DNA of 64,000 nt, from the NCBI GenBank assembly GCA_964465155.1, contig CAYXIH010000002.1, positions 76,982-140,981 of the forward strand, given 5' to 3'. This stretch comes from Spiro-02 sp964465155 (GTDB lineage: Bacteria; Spirochaetota; Spirochaetia; Sphaerochaetales; Sphaerochaetaceae). The stretch's first letter is position 1. The number at the start of each line of letters is the position of its first letter. Below, piece by piece: positions 1 to 7,233 of this stretch. The notes beneath the pieces were generated by a model. The model was not told the DNA's origin, searched no databases, and saw nothing but the letters and a program-made list of their open reading frames with translations. Position numbers and translations under genes: made by a program.

Positions 1-11
1 TCGCAATCCGT

Positions 12-45
12 TTGTTGTCAGGTCAGAATGTGGTATAGTACATTC
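12..45 (+). promoter_or_regulatory. Putative promoter and overlapping inverted repeat
   Basis: A TTGTTG hexamer (12-17) and a TATAGT hexamer (34-39) are 16 bp apart. An inverted repeat, GAATGT (26-31) and ACATTC (40-45), straddles the -10 box and could be an operator. A second TATAGT at 61-66 has no good partner. The call rests on pattern only. Confidence 0.35.
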
Positions 46-107
46 AGATTGAATGCAAGTTATAGTCAAGAACACAATGCAAGAAGCAATTGCGTAGGAG
101 TAACAAT

Positions 108-1235
108 ATGAAAAAGAGCAATGGTATGAAGCGTATCATCCTGATGATCATGGGCCTGATGATCATCCCCGCGATGCTGTTCGCGGTACCGGTAGTCATC
201 ACATGGGAATGGATGTTGGACGATCCTGCAGTCACCTCCTTCAGATATCAGATGGATGGTCAGGACGAAGCTAGCTGGACAGTCGTCGGACCTGAGGTAA
301 CAAGCTATACCGTTGAAGGTGTGGATGGCTCGGTTGGCCACTCCCTGTACCTGCAGCAGTCCTATGACGGCAAGAATTGGAGCGCAAGCGCCATTTCTGT
401 CGTGGAACCATTGCCGACTGTTGTCGATCCTGCCACAGATGTCCAGGTTGAGCCAGAACCGGCTACCCCCGAGGCAACTGCCGAACCCGAACCTGTTGTA
501 GCCGAGACTCCTGTTGCTGAAGCAGTGGCTGCTCCCGTTGCCGAGCCTGTAAGCGAACCCGTTGCTGAACCTATCACTGAACCTGTCGCTGAGCCTGTGG
601 CGGAACCAGTTGCACAAGCAGCTGTTGCTCCTGTGGTAGCCCCCATCGAGGTGCCCGTCGTGGCGGCAAAGCCGACCTACAATGCCTTCAACATGGGTCT
701 GGACATCTCCTTGGGTGTCGGATTTGGATTGGATAAATGGAATGTCGCACCTGTTCCTTCGACAGCAGGCGCTTCCTCATGGATCATCCCCCAGTTTGCA
801 CTTGGCCTGAAGTTCAACAACATTGCACCCTTTGGCACCCATGCCGGACTGGGTGTGCGCGTAGATCTCGGGTACCAGATGCTGAGCACGGCAGGTTGGG
901 GTTCGTTCTTCAAGGATGTGTTCAAGGGTCAGTTTGGTACTGCCTTTGATGCAACTGTCCATGTAGCGACACTGTCGGTGCTCCCGATGGTCAACATTGC
1001 CTTCAATGAAAAGGCTGGCATGGCTATCGAAGCTGGATTGGATACCTACTATTCATTCCCGGCAATGACCAACCACACCAACAAGTTCGGATTCAATTGG
1101 GGCATTGCAGCAGGCATGCAGTTCGACTTCATGCTCACCGACTCGTTCTCCATGGGGTTCAATACCCGTTACCACTGGATCCCGGAATACCGCCAGTACG
1201 TGGATGCAAAGCTGGTGCTTGGTTTCCATTTCTAG
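108..1235 (+). CDS. Outer-membrane beta-barrel protein with Pro/Glu/Val/Ala-rich spacer
   Basis: This is a 375-residue exported protein. The ATG at 108 follows TAGGAG at a good distance; an in-frame TTG 18 bp upstream is less likely. Residues 1 to about 30 form a signal peptide with a basic start, hydrophobic core and an Ala-containing cleavage region. Residues about 110-190 are a low-complexity spacer built on EPVAEPV-type repeats, which would be extended and suited to the periplasm. The C-terminal half (from about residue 195) has alternating hydrophobic and glycine-rich strands and ends in Phe-His-Phe, like an outer-membrane barrel terminal strand. Function is unknown; I infer a structural or porin-like outer-membrane protein. 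Followed at 1259 by an insertion-sequence end. Confidence 0.7.
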   Translation: MKKSNGMKRIILMIMGLMIIPAMLFAVPVVITWEWMLDDPAVTSFRYQMDGQDEASWTVVGPEVTSYTVEGVDGSVGHSLYLQQSYDGKNWSASAISVVEPLPTVVDPATDVQVEPEPATPEATAEPEPVVAETPVAEAVAAPVAEPVSEPVAEPITEPVAEPVAEPVAQAAVAPVVAPIEVPVVAAKPTYNAFNMGLDISLGVGFGLDKWNVAPVPSTAGASSWIIPQFALGLKFNNIAPFGTHAGLGVRVDLGYQMLSTAGWGSFFKDVFKGQFGTAFDATVHVATLSVLPMVNIAFNEKAGMAIEAGLDTYYSFPAMTNHTNKFGFNWGIAAGMQFDFMLTDSFSMGFNTRYHWIPEYRQYVDAKLVLGFHF

Positions 1236-1258
1236 GATTCTACAAGCTTAACAATGTA

Positions 1259-1620
1259 GGGGCTGTCGCAAAAGTCGAAAGGCTGAAGCGGCAGCTCTTT
1301 TTATTTATCTTCTTGCTACACAAGTAAATAAAAATAAAATGAGGTTGCAAAGCAACCTCAAGTGTGCTATAATTCGTTTAGCTACAAACAATTAGGAGCA
1401 CATATGAATAGTACAGCTTTCTATGAGAATGGTCAACTCTTCCTCAACCTTTCAATCCCCCTCGAGCTTGATTTCCAAGACCCAGTCCAGGCGCAACATG
1501 CCCTTTACTGGTCTCTGGACTACAGCTGCTTCTCAAGGCAGAAGAAGGTCCGCGGCAGGCCCAATGCCATCTCTACCAGGCAGATGATGTTCATCCTCGC
1601 CTACGCAAGTCATTTGATTT
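1259..1620 (+). mobile_element. Left-end relic of an IS1182-like insertion sequence
   Basis: The stretch starts with GGGGCTGTCGCAAAAG, which resembles IS1182-group terminal inverted repeats. It then has an A+T-rich leader with a small perfect hairpin (1341-1348 with 1352-1359), a promoter and the first part of a transposase gene. Homology to a transposase stops near 1605-1620, where unrelated sequence begins, and no matching right end was found. The element is therefore a truncated remnant. The exact inner boundary is uncertain. Confidence 0.6.
1345..1373 (+). promoter_or_regulatory. Promoter inside the IS relic
   Basis: TTGCAA (1345-1350) and a perfect TATAAT (1368-1373) are separated by 17 bp. 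This would be the original transposase promoter. It now points at the MFS gene that starts at 1807, with no obvious terminator between them. The -35 box overlaps the small hairpin at 1341-1359. Confidence 0.55.
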
Positions 1621-1670
1621 GTGGGGATGGCCATAGACAAACATATTGCTGTCCGATATTCTTTCCTTAG
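1404..1670 (+). pseudogene. Truncated IS1182-like transposase, N-terminal fragment
   Basis: The ATG at 1404 follows TTAGGAGCACAT, a good ribosome-binding site. The first about 67 residues resemble the N-terminus of IS1182/IS4-type transposases, including the segment with Gly-Arg-Pro followed by an Arg-Gln-Met-Met-Phe helix and Leu-Ala-Tyr-Ala. After this the frame runs into about 20 unrelated residues and stops at 1670. A full transposase of this group is roughly 400-550 residues and carries a DDE triad, none of which is present here. This is a dead remnant. Confidence 0.6.
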
Positions 1671-1806
1671 CCCAAAGGAGAAATTCATTCATGCTTTGCA
1701 TTGCAAACGCTCCCTGCGAAGTCTGACGCGGACAGGCGCATGGAGCTCAACACAATATAGCTATCCGCCAGACTTTGCTCACCATACAACAATTCGGAGC
1801 AAAGTA

Positions 1807-3075
1807 ATGAAAGACGAAAAGAATTTCAACAATTTTATAGTTTTATGGGCAACTCAGACGCTTTCCCGCCTGGGTTCTTCGCTGATGCCATTTGCGCTCA
1901 TTCTCTGGGCGTATGGTGAGAGTGGTTCTGCATTAAGCACTGCACTCCTGACAGTATCTGTCTATGTACCGTATATCCTCTTGTCGCTTCCTATCGGGGC
2001 TGTAACCGATAGGATGAACAAGAAGCTCCTGTTGCTGGCATCCGATGCAGCATCAGCGGTATGTACTGTGGCGATACTCTTCATTTGGTTGTCAGGAAAC
2101 CTTCAGCTCTGGCACCTGTATGTAGTGAACTGTATTACAGGAATAGCCCAGACATTCCAGCAACCAGCGAGTGAAGTGGCTATTACCCTTGTCACACCAA
2201 AGGACAAATACCAAAAGGCTGGAAGCCTGAATGCGCTTGCAAATAGTGTGATAAACATGGCTTCCCCGATTATTGCAACAGCGCTCTATTCCATCGGTGG
2301 TTTGACGAGTGTGATCATAGTAGACCTTTCAACATTCTCAGTTGCGTTCCTCTCCTTGCTGTGTATTGTACGGATTCCTAGGATACGGAAGGAAGAAACA
2401 AAAATCCACATTATGAAGGAGTTGCATGAAGCAATGGAATTCCTCAGGAAGAATGTTGGGATACTCCAGATGATCCTCTTCTTTGCAGCAATCAACTTCA
2501 TAGCCTCGATCTACAATGCTGCACTGCCCGCAATGGTACTCAGCTTTGAGAATGAAAGCGTGCTTGCAACAGTCCAGGCAACAGCAGGAATAGCTATGAT
2601 TATTGGAAGCATTATTGTATCCCTGTTGCCATCACCTGCAAGCAGGGTACGGGTAATAGTAGCTTCTTTGTTCATCTCAATGAGCTCGGAGAATTTCATG
2701 CTAGCTTTCTCCAGGAACCCCATAGGATGGTATATCGGGGCATTCATTGGATGGCTGTGCGTGCCAGTGATGAACACAAATCTTGATGTATTGATGAGAA
2801 ACAGCATTCCAGCAGATATCCAAGGGAGGGTTTACTCAGCAAGGAACATGTTTCAGTTTTGTACGATACCCCTTGGCTATCTCGTAGGGGGTATGCTCGT
2901 TGATAGTGTCTTTGAGCCCTTCATGGCTACCCACTCCTATAGCATTCTCAGGGAACTCTTCGGAACAGGAAAAGGTTCTGGATCTGCATTCCTTTTTGCG
3001 GTAATAGGTGTGATGGGAGTGGGTACCTGTATAGGTTTCTCACGTCTCAAGGCCATGAGGGCATTGGATGGATGA
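1807..3075 (+). CDS. MFS transporter, macrolide-efflux (MFS_3/MefA-like) type
   Basis: A 422-residue, about 12-helix major facilitator. The ATG at 1807 is preceded by CGGAGC; the frame is open further upstream into the IS relic but that part has no family similarity. The N-terminal helix, the Asp-Arg-Met-Asn-Lys-Lys loop between helices 2 and 3, and a second such Arg-containing loop in the C-terminal half fit the drug-exporting MFS_3 group. Substrate cannot be read from the sequence. The gene is visibly more A+T-rich than the neighbouring chromosomal genes and lies between two IS relics, which suggests horizontal acquisition. Transcription may come from the IS promoter at 1345-1373. Confidence 0.8.
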   Translation: MKDEKNFNNFIVLWATQTLSRLGSSLMPFALILWAYGESGSALSTALLTVSVYVPYILLSLPIGAVTDRMNKKLLLLASDAASAVCTVAILFIWLSGNLQLWHLYVVNCITGIAQTFQQPASEVAITLVTPKDKYQKAGSLNALANSVINMASPIIATALYSIGGLTSVIIVDLSTFSVAFLSLLCIVRIPRIRKEETKIHIMKELHEAMEFLRKNVGILQMILFFAAINFIASIYNAALPAMVLSFENESVLATVQATAGIAMIIGSIIVSLLPSPASRVRVIVASLFISMSSENFMLAFSRNPIGWYIGAFIGWLCVPVMNTNLDVLMRNSIPADIQGRVYSARNMFQFCTIPLGYLVGGMLVDSVFEPFMATHSYSILRELFGTGKGSGSAFLFAVIGVMGVGTCIGFSRLKAMRALDG

Positions 3076-3086
3076 CTGAACCGTGT

Positions 3087-3133
3087 GTGTCTCTCCTCAT
3101 CCAGGAATGGAATCATTCTGAGAGAAGAGACAC
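3087..3133 (+). terminator. Hairpin downstream of the MFS gene
   Basis: GTGTCTCT (3087-3094) and AGAGACAC (3126-3133) form perfect 8-bp arms, with partial pairing continuing inward. No T-tract follows, so this may be a weak terminator or part of the left non-coding end of the adjacent IS110-like relic. Confidence 0.35.
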
Positions 3134-3216
3134 CACTGTATTGGCAGTTTGTTGGGGATGCACCGCTGGTGGTTGGAGCTACCTCTTCTTCATCCTCTCA
3201 TATATAGACAATATGA

Positions 3217-3309
3217 AGTGACCTCCCAGTTTGCAAATCGCGGATTCACCATGCATACTGGGAATATCAACTAACCGCATGCGGCTACCGCATGCAAATG
3301 GAGGTCACT
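3217..3309. repeat. Inverted repeat in the leader of the IS110-like relic
   Basis: AGTGACCTCC (3217-3226) and GGAGGTCACT (3300-3309) are perfect 10-bp complements 73 bp apart. They enclose a palindromic CCGCATGCGG core and a further GCATGCAAA copy. The second arm supplies the ribosome-binding site of the transposase fragment. The enclosed RNA could fold as one structured leader. Confidence 0.5.
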
Positions 3310-3311
3310 AC

Positions 3312-3503
3312 ATGAATACTGTAATCAACATTGGCATCGATGTCCACAAGGATTCCTACTCCCTCTGTTCCTATTCGTTTGCGACGAGGCAGGCTTTCGG
3401 GCAGACCAAGATAGCCAGCGACAGCAAACTGGTGATCAAATACGTGCGGAAACTGCAGGAATCGCAATTGAACATCGAAGTCTGTATTTCTCCGATTCTA
3501 TGA
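3312..3503 (+). pseudogene. Truncated IS110-family transposase, N-terminal fragment
   Basis: A 63-residue ORF beginning at ATG 3312, just after GGAGGTCAC. The start contains Ile-Gly-Ile-Asp-Val-His-Lys-Asp, the first catalytic-Asp segment of the IS110 DEDD (RuvC-like) domain, followed by a cysteine-rich strand as in that family. The reading frame ends after about 55 family-like residues; the rest of the RuvC-like domain and the C-terminal serine-containing Tnp domain are absent. It cannot be an active recombinase. Confidence 0.7.
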
Positions 3504-3699
3504 TGGGCAATGTGATCCTGCTAAAGTAGCTTCTTTCAATTCGTTTGATATATCCGCACCTATTGATTCTGCATCTTGTATGTCTTGTCACCGGAGAGTT
3601 GCAACTTGTCCTTCTTTCGTTGCCACCGATGGCTGTCATGGATATATTGCGTGGTGGAGAGGATACAATACCACGTGCGTGGAGCATAGGAGCATATCC
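3504..3699. other. Intergenic region, no recognisable gene
   Basis: This 196-base stretch between the IS110 relic and the lipoprotein gene contains stop codons in all sensible frames and no clear promoter pair. It probably holds the deletion junction of the relic and the upstream control region of the lipoprotein. Confidence 0.4.
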
Positions 3700-5121
3700 A
3701 TGAAACAGTTCAGATGGATGGCATTGGTTCTCTGTGTGGCAACGGCATTGGTTGTCGGGTGTGCCGACAATCCCAATGATGGACCCTCTTCCAAAGCCTA
3801 TACGGTCAACGTCACCGGGGTGAAAGGAACCACTGGCAACACGTTTGCACAAGTGTCGGTCAATGGGCAACAGGTTGCACTGACTGCAACGGGCAAGACT
3901 GGTAGCAACGGGCAACCGTTGTACCATGCAACGTTCCCCAAGGCATTGGTCCCACCCAACAAGATCGTGACCGTGACCGCAGTGCCTGCGGTAGGGTATG
4001 TCTTTGATGAATGGGAATGGACTGACGATGACCGTAGTCCGGTACTCCCGTTGTCCGACTCCCAGGAGAACAACAACTCTGTGCAGCTGTACGTAGATGA
4101 TATCCCATACTATGTGGCTGACTTTGAGCCAGGATATTATGTAGATGCGTCCTATCATGGGACGGCGGTTGCCAATGGTTCCAGCACGGCTCCGTTCACC
4201 ACTATTGCCCAGGCGTTGACGGCGGTATCTGCAGCTGTCCCAACCGCCAGTAGATCGGATGATGATATTGATCCGTTCACGGTAATTGTGGCAACTGGAA
4301 CATATGCAGAATCAGTGTCTGTCGATATCCCTGTCAGCCTCAAGGGAGGCTACAACACGTATGATGATCTCTATCCATGGAGCAGGTCCTACATTGCAGA
4401 CAACTCCCTGCTGTACTCCACGATATCGAGCATGACGTTCACTACACCTGCTACGACCTCTATTTACCATGACTTTGAATGGGATGACATGGAGTTCGAT
4501 GGGTTTGCAGTGACTGGCCTGCTCAGCATGAACCTGACGGTGAACAACTACTATGATGATGACTTTGTTTCGCCTACGGTTTCCCACAACAAGCTTGGTG
4601 CCGTCACGATTGCATCGACATTGCCTGTGGTGCTGAGCTCCAATATGATCAGTGGGGTAGTGACCAGCAATGTGCTGGTGCTCCTTGCAAGCAATATGCT
4701 GCAGACAGGTTGGTCTGTGGCAAGCACGACTCCCTATGTGGTGTTGTTCAACAATATGGTTGATGGTGCGGTTCCTACTGCCACGAATGTGCGGAGCCTC
4801 AACAACATCTATATTGATCCCAGTGCCGCTACGGTAGTATTCAATGACTCAACAAAGGATATGACGCTGCTGGACAAGAGCATGTTCTCAACCGCTTCAC
4901 CCTATATGCTCAACCAAGCTGCCCAAACAACAGCCAATGCCCAGTACTTCAACCTGATCATGAAAGGTGGCATGAAGATCAGTGAATCTACCTTGGAGAG
5001 ACTCCAGGTAGATGATGATGCCATGGATAGTGACTTTGTTGGCCGCGAGCGCAGCGACAGGCGTTACAGCACATGGTCCGTCGGCCCCTATGAGTATTAC
5101 CCGGAGGTAGACGACGACTGA
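3700..5121 (+). CDS. Lipoprotein with parallel beta-helix (DUF1565-like) domain
   Basis: A 473-residue predicted lipoprotein. The ATG at 3700 follows a TAGGAG-type site. Residues 1-21 are a lipoprotein signal ending in Val-Val-Gly-Cys, so Cys21 would be lipidated. Residues about 32-130 form a beta-rich domain with a Val-Phe-Asp-Glu-Trp-Glu-Trp segment like bacterial surface repeats. From about residue 150 the sequence has the Thr-Ile-Ala-Gln-Ala-Leu / Val-Ala-Thr-Gly-Thr-Tyr pattern of DUF1565 right-handed beta-helix proteins, followed by strand-turn repeats rich in Ser, Thr, Val and Asn. No polysaccharide-lyase catalytic residues could be assigned. The C-terminus is acidic. The role is unknown; a surface or periplasmic structural or carbohydrate-binding protein is the best inference. 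Confidence 0.65.
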   Translation: MKQFRWMALVLCVATALVVGCADNPNDGPSSKAYTVNVTGVKGTTGNTFAQVSVNGQQVALTATGKTGSNGQPLYHATFPKALVPPNKIVTVTAVPAVGYVFDEWEWTDDDRSPVLPLSDSQENNNSVQLYVDDIPYYVADFEPGYYVDASYHGTAVANGSSTAPFTTIAQALTAVSAAVPTASRSDDDIDPFTVIVATGTYAESVSVDIPVSLKGGYNTYDDLYPWSRSYIADNSLLYSTISSMTFTTPATTSIYHDFEWDDMEFDGFAVTGLLSMNLTVNNYYDDDFVSPTVSHNKLGAVTIASTLPVVLSSNMISGVVTSNVLVLLASNMLQTGWSVASTTPYVVLFNNMVDGAVPTATNVRSLNNIYIDPSAATVVFNDSTKDMTLLDKSMFSTASPYMLNQAAQTTANAQYFNLIMKGGMKISESTLERLQVDDDAMDSDFVGRERSDRRYSTWSVGPYEYYPEVDDD

Positions 5122-5136
5122 CTGCATCCATAAAAA

Positions 5137-5168
5137 CAGGGACATCCTCCAATCTGGGGATGTCCCTG
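5137..5168. terminator. Rho-independent hairpin between convergent genes
   Basis: Perfect 11-bp arms, CAGGGACATCC (5137-5147) and GGATGTCCCTG (5158-5168), with a 10-nt loop. The T-tract lies on the minus-strand side, so it terminates the P13-like gene best, and it may also stop the plus-strand lipoprotein transcript. Confidence 0.8.
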
Positions 5169-5192
5169 CATGCAATGGCTCTGTGGTTGGCT

Positions 5193-5795
5193 TTAGAACT
5201 TGATGTTCGCGGCTACCTGCATGCCAAGGTTGTTGTTTGTGTCGACGACGGGCAGCACTGCTACGCTCATGAGTGAGGATGCAAGCTTCTTGTTGTAGTT
5301 GTTTGCATAGGTGAACGGGCGGATCATCTCAAAGATCCTGATAGCCAAGGTGCTGGCCAAGCCTGCGATGACCATGATGGATCCAGCTGTTGCTGTCGAG
5401 CTTTTCATGTTGTTGGTGGTATATGCTTCGTTGAGCATCATTCCATATCCACCCAATGCAACGCTCAGTGAGACCAGTTCGCCGACAAGACCCACCGTGC
5501 CTCCGGTAGAGTCACCTTGGACGTATGAGCCGATACCCATGCCGACGAACAGGTTCAGGACGAACGGCAAGGTTGCGGTTTGCTTGTTTGCTTCCATCAA
5601 GACGGTGCGCTGTGCCATCGAGAGGCTTGCAGCATGTTCGCTGATCGCCATCAGCTGGGGTGTCGAAAGCTTCTTTGAACTGCTGAGCATCATGCTGATC
5701 TGCAGGTAGTCGCTTTCCGATGTGGTGTCTGCCGCCCAGGCAAGGGTGGGGGCTACCAGTAGTGCAATGAGCACTACGAGGATCGTTTTCTTCAT
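5193..5795 (-). CDS. P13-like integral membrane protein
   Basis: A 200-residue exported protein. The start at 5795 is set by AGGGAGAG just upstream and by a clear signal peptide cleaved after about residue 21 (Ala-Trp-Ala). The mature part opens with a short helical stretch, then has three hydrophobic spans around a Gly-Ser-Tyr-Val-Gln-Gly-Asp-Ser-Thr-Gly-Gly motif. This matches the Asn-Leu-x-x-x-Gly-x-Gly-Ser-x-x-Gln-Gly-Asp pattern I associate with the spirochaetal P13 porin family of Borrelia. It ends in Ile-Lys-Phe. Channel activity is not shown by the sequence; the family call is from motif memory and moderate. Confidence 0.55.
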   Translation of the reverse strand: MKKTILVVLIALLVAPTLAWAADTTSESDYLQISMMLSSSKKLSTPQLMAISEHAASLSMAQRTVLMEANKQTATLPFVLNLFVGMGIGSYVQGDSTGGTVGLVGELVSLSVALGGYGMMLNEAYTTNNMKSSTATAGSIMVIAGLASTLAIRIFEMIRPFTYANNYNKKLASSLMSVAVLPVVDTNNNLGMQVAANIKF

Positions 5796-5977
5796 TTTGT
5801 TCTCTCCCTGAAGTGTGTGTTTCAGCAGGATAAGGAGAATGATTGAAAGCAACAATGCAATTTGTTGTTGATATGTATTATTTTGGGTAAAAACAAGCAG
5901 AAAGCGGAGTATCGTGTCAGTAGGTACACATCTGGTGTGTTCTCGCCCTCTGCAGTCGGTACAACCGCCTTTCACCC

Positions 5978-6007
5978 TTGACCTCTAAGACAAGGTATAT
6001 GTATCAT
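5978..6007 (+). promoter_or_regulatory. Promoter of the MazG-like/fic pair
   Basis: TTGACC (5978-5983) and TATCAT (6002-6007) are 18 bp apart. The ATG at 6017 lies only 9 nt after the -10 box, so transcription would start almost at the start codon and give a leaderless mRNA. There is no Shine-Dalgarno sequence before 6017. Confidence 0.5.
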
Positions 6008-6016
6008 GACCTGAGT

Positions 6017-6373
6017 ATGGATCAGGATACAATAGACGCCATCTTGCGGTTCCGCGATAGTCGGGGCTGGAAGCGGTTCCATAGCGCAAAAGATCTCGCT
6101 CTCTCGATTACGTTGGAGTCGGCGGAACTCCTGGAGCTATTCCAGTGGGTCGATTCCGACCGTGCCGTCGAGCATGACAAGGAACACATGGCTGACGAAC
6201 TGGCCGACATACTCATCTATGCAGTGCAGTTCTCAGACCTGTTGGGATTTGACTTGGACGAGATAGTGAAACGGAAGCTGGCGAAGTGCGATGCAAAGTA
6301 TCCAGTGGCGAGAGTGCGTGACTGCACGGACGTCTATGACCTGCATCGCGATAAGGATGGTAGCGCGCAATGA
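6017..6373 (+). CDS. MazG-like nucleotide pyrophosphohydrolase
   Basis: A 118-residue all-alpha NTP-PPase of the short MazG-like/RS21-C6 (dCTPase-like) type, which hydrolyses nucleoside triphosphates to monophosphates and pyrophosphate. The metal-binding pattern is visible: Glu-Ser-Ala-Glu-Leu-Leu-Glu (E-x-x-E) in helix 2 and Glu-Leu-Ala-Asp-Ile (E-x-x-D) in helix 3. The start is placed at 6017 because homologues begin like Met-Asp-x-x-x-Ile followed by Phe-Arg-Asp-x-Arg-x-Trp; an ATG at 5999 (AAGG 3 nt upstream) is the alternative. Its stop codon overlaps the fic start as ATGA, so the two products are probably made together. Confidence 0.8.
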   Translation: MDQDTIDAILRFRDSRGWKRFHSAKDLALSITLESAELLELFQWVDSDRAVEHDKEHMADELADILIYAVQFSDLLGFDLDEIVKRKLAKCDAKYPVARVRDCTDVYDLHRDKDGSAQ

Positions 6374-7140
6374 AATCTGGCCGAATGCAAGCATGCATCG
6401 ACTTCATCAGGTTCAATCAGGTAGCCGAGGGCTTTGAGTTGGGAGAAGAGGAGGAGACTATCCTCCGGGAAATCCTGGATGAGGAGCGCACAGCCGACAG
6501 TGCCATCGAGCTGGTGGTGCAGCAGTATTCGCTGCCCGAGGAGTTCGAGGATGTCGACCATCCTGGTGACGTCTACGCCGATACCAAATGTCTGATCAAC
6601 TTCTTCAATATCAAGGACCGCGAGCTCCTGCGGGAGATCGAGATGCGGTTTGTCAATATCAGGACCGCCGAGCTGCTCATCCATCCCAAGCAGACCAAGT
6701 TCGACCTTGAGCTGTTGGTCGACATCCATGGGCACCTTTTCTCCGACATCTTCCCCAGCGGTGGGGAAATCCGCCAGATCGCCGCTGCCAAGCGCACCGA
6801 GTTCTGCCGCCCCGAATTCATCCCTGAGATGGCTGCCGATATCTTCGGCAAGCTCCGGCACCAGCATTACCTCAAGCATATGGAGCGCACCGACTTCATC
6901 AATGACCTGTCCTACTACATGGGAGAGGTGGAGGCCCTTCATCCGTTCCGCGATGGCAATGGCCGGGCAGCCCGCCTGTTCTTCTATGAGCTTGCCCTCA
7001 ACGCCGGGTATGAAATCGAGTGGTACAAGGTGAATCCAGACCGGATGCTCGAGGCTGACATCTCTGCAATCGATGGGGACTACCAGTTGCTCATCGATGT
7101 CCTTTCAGAGGTTGTCGAACACAGTGAATGGAAACTCTGA
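6370..7140 (+). CDS. Fic-domain protein with N-terminal VbhA-like antitoxin helix
   Basis: A 256-residue Fido-family protein. The complete catalytic motif, His-Pro-Phe-Arg-Asp-Gly-Asn-Gly-Arg-Ala-Ala-Arg, is at residues 191-202; His191 is the catalytic base, and enzymes with this intact motif usually transfer AMP from ATP to a target protein. Residues about 5-55 resemble the separate antitoxin VbhA, including an Ala-Asp-Ser-Ala-Ile-Glu-Leu helix. The inhibitory helix motif, normally (Ser/Thr)-x-x-x-Glu-(Gly/Asn), appears as Asn16-x-x-x-Glu20-Gly21. The protein therefore looks like a toxin carrying its own antitoxin in one chain (class II arrangement). It overlaps the MazG-like gene by ATGA. 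The target is unknown. Confidence 0.85.
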   Translation: MKSGRMQACIDFIRFNQVAEGFELGEEEETILREILDEERTADSAIELVVQQYSLPEEFEDVDHPGDVYADTKCLINFFNIKDRELLREIEMRFVNIRTAELLIHPKQTKFDLELLVDIHGHLFSDIFPSGGEIRQIAAAKRTEFCRPEFIPEMAADIFGKLRHQHYLKHMERTDFINDLSYYMGEVEALHPFRDGNGRAARLFFYELALNAGYEIEWYKVNPDRMLEADISAIDGDYQLLIDVLSEVVEHSEWKL

Positions 7141-7233
7141 ACACCTTTGTTTTTGAAATAATTCATAGCCACCTTTGACCATTTGCGTTCGTATATTCCA
7201 AGTAGACTGAGATCTACCTGGAGGTATATCGAA

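Noticed and set aside
520..620. DNA tandem repeat as an independent element
   Set aside because: It is the coding sequence for the Glu-Pro-Val-Ala spacer of the barrel protein, in frame throughout.
1259..3503. Composite transposon around the MFS gene
   Set aside because: The two flanking relics belong to different IS families and each is only a left end, so they cannot form one composite transposon.
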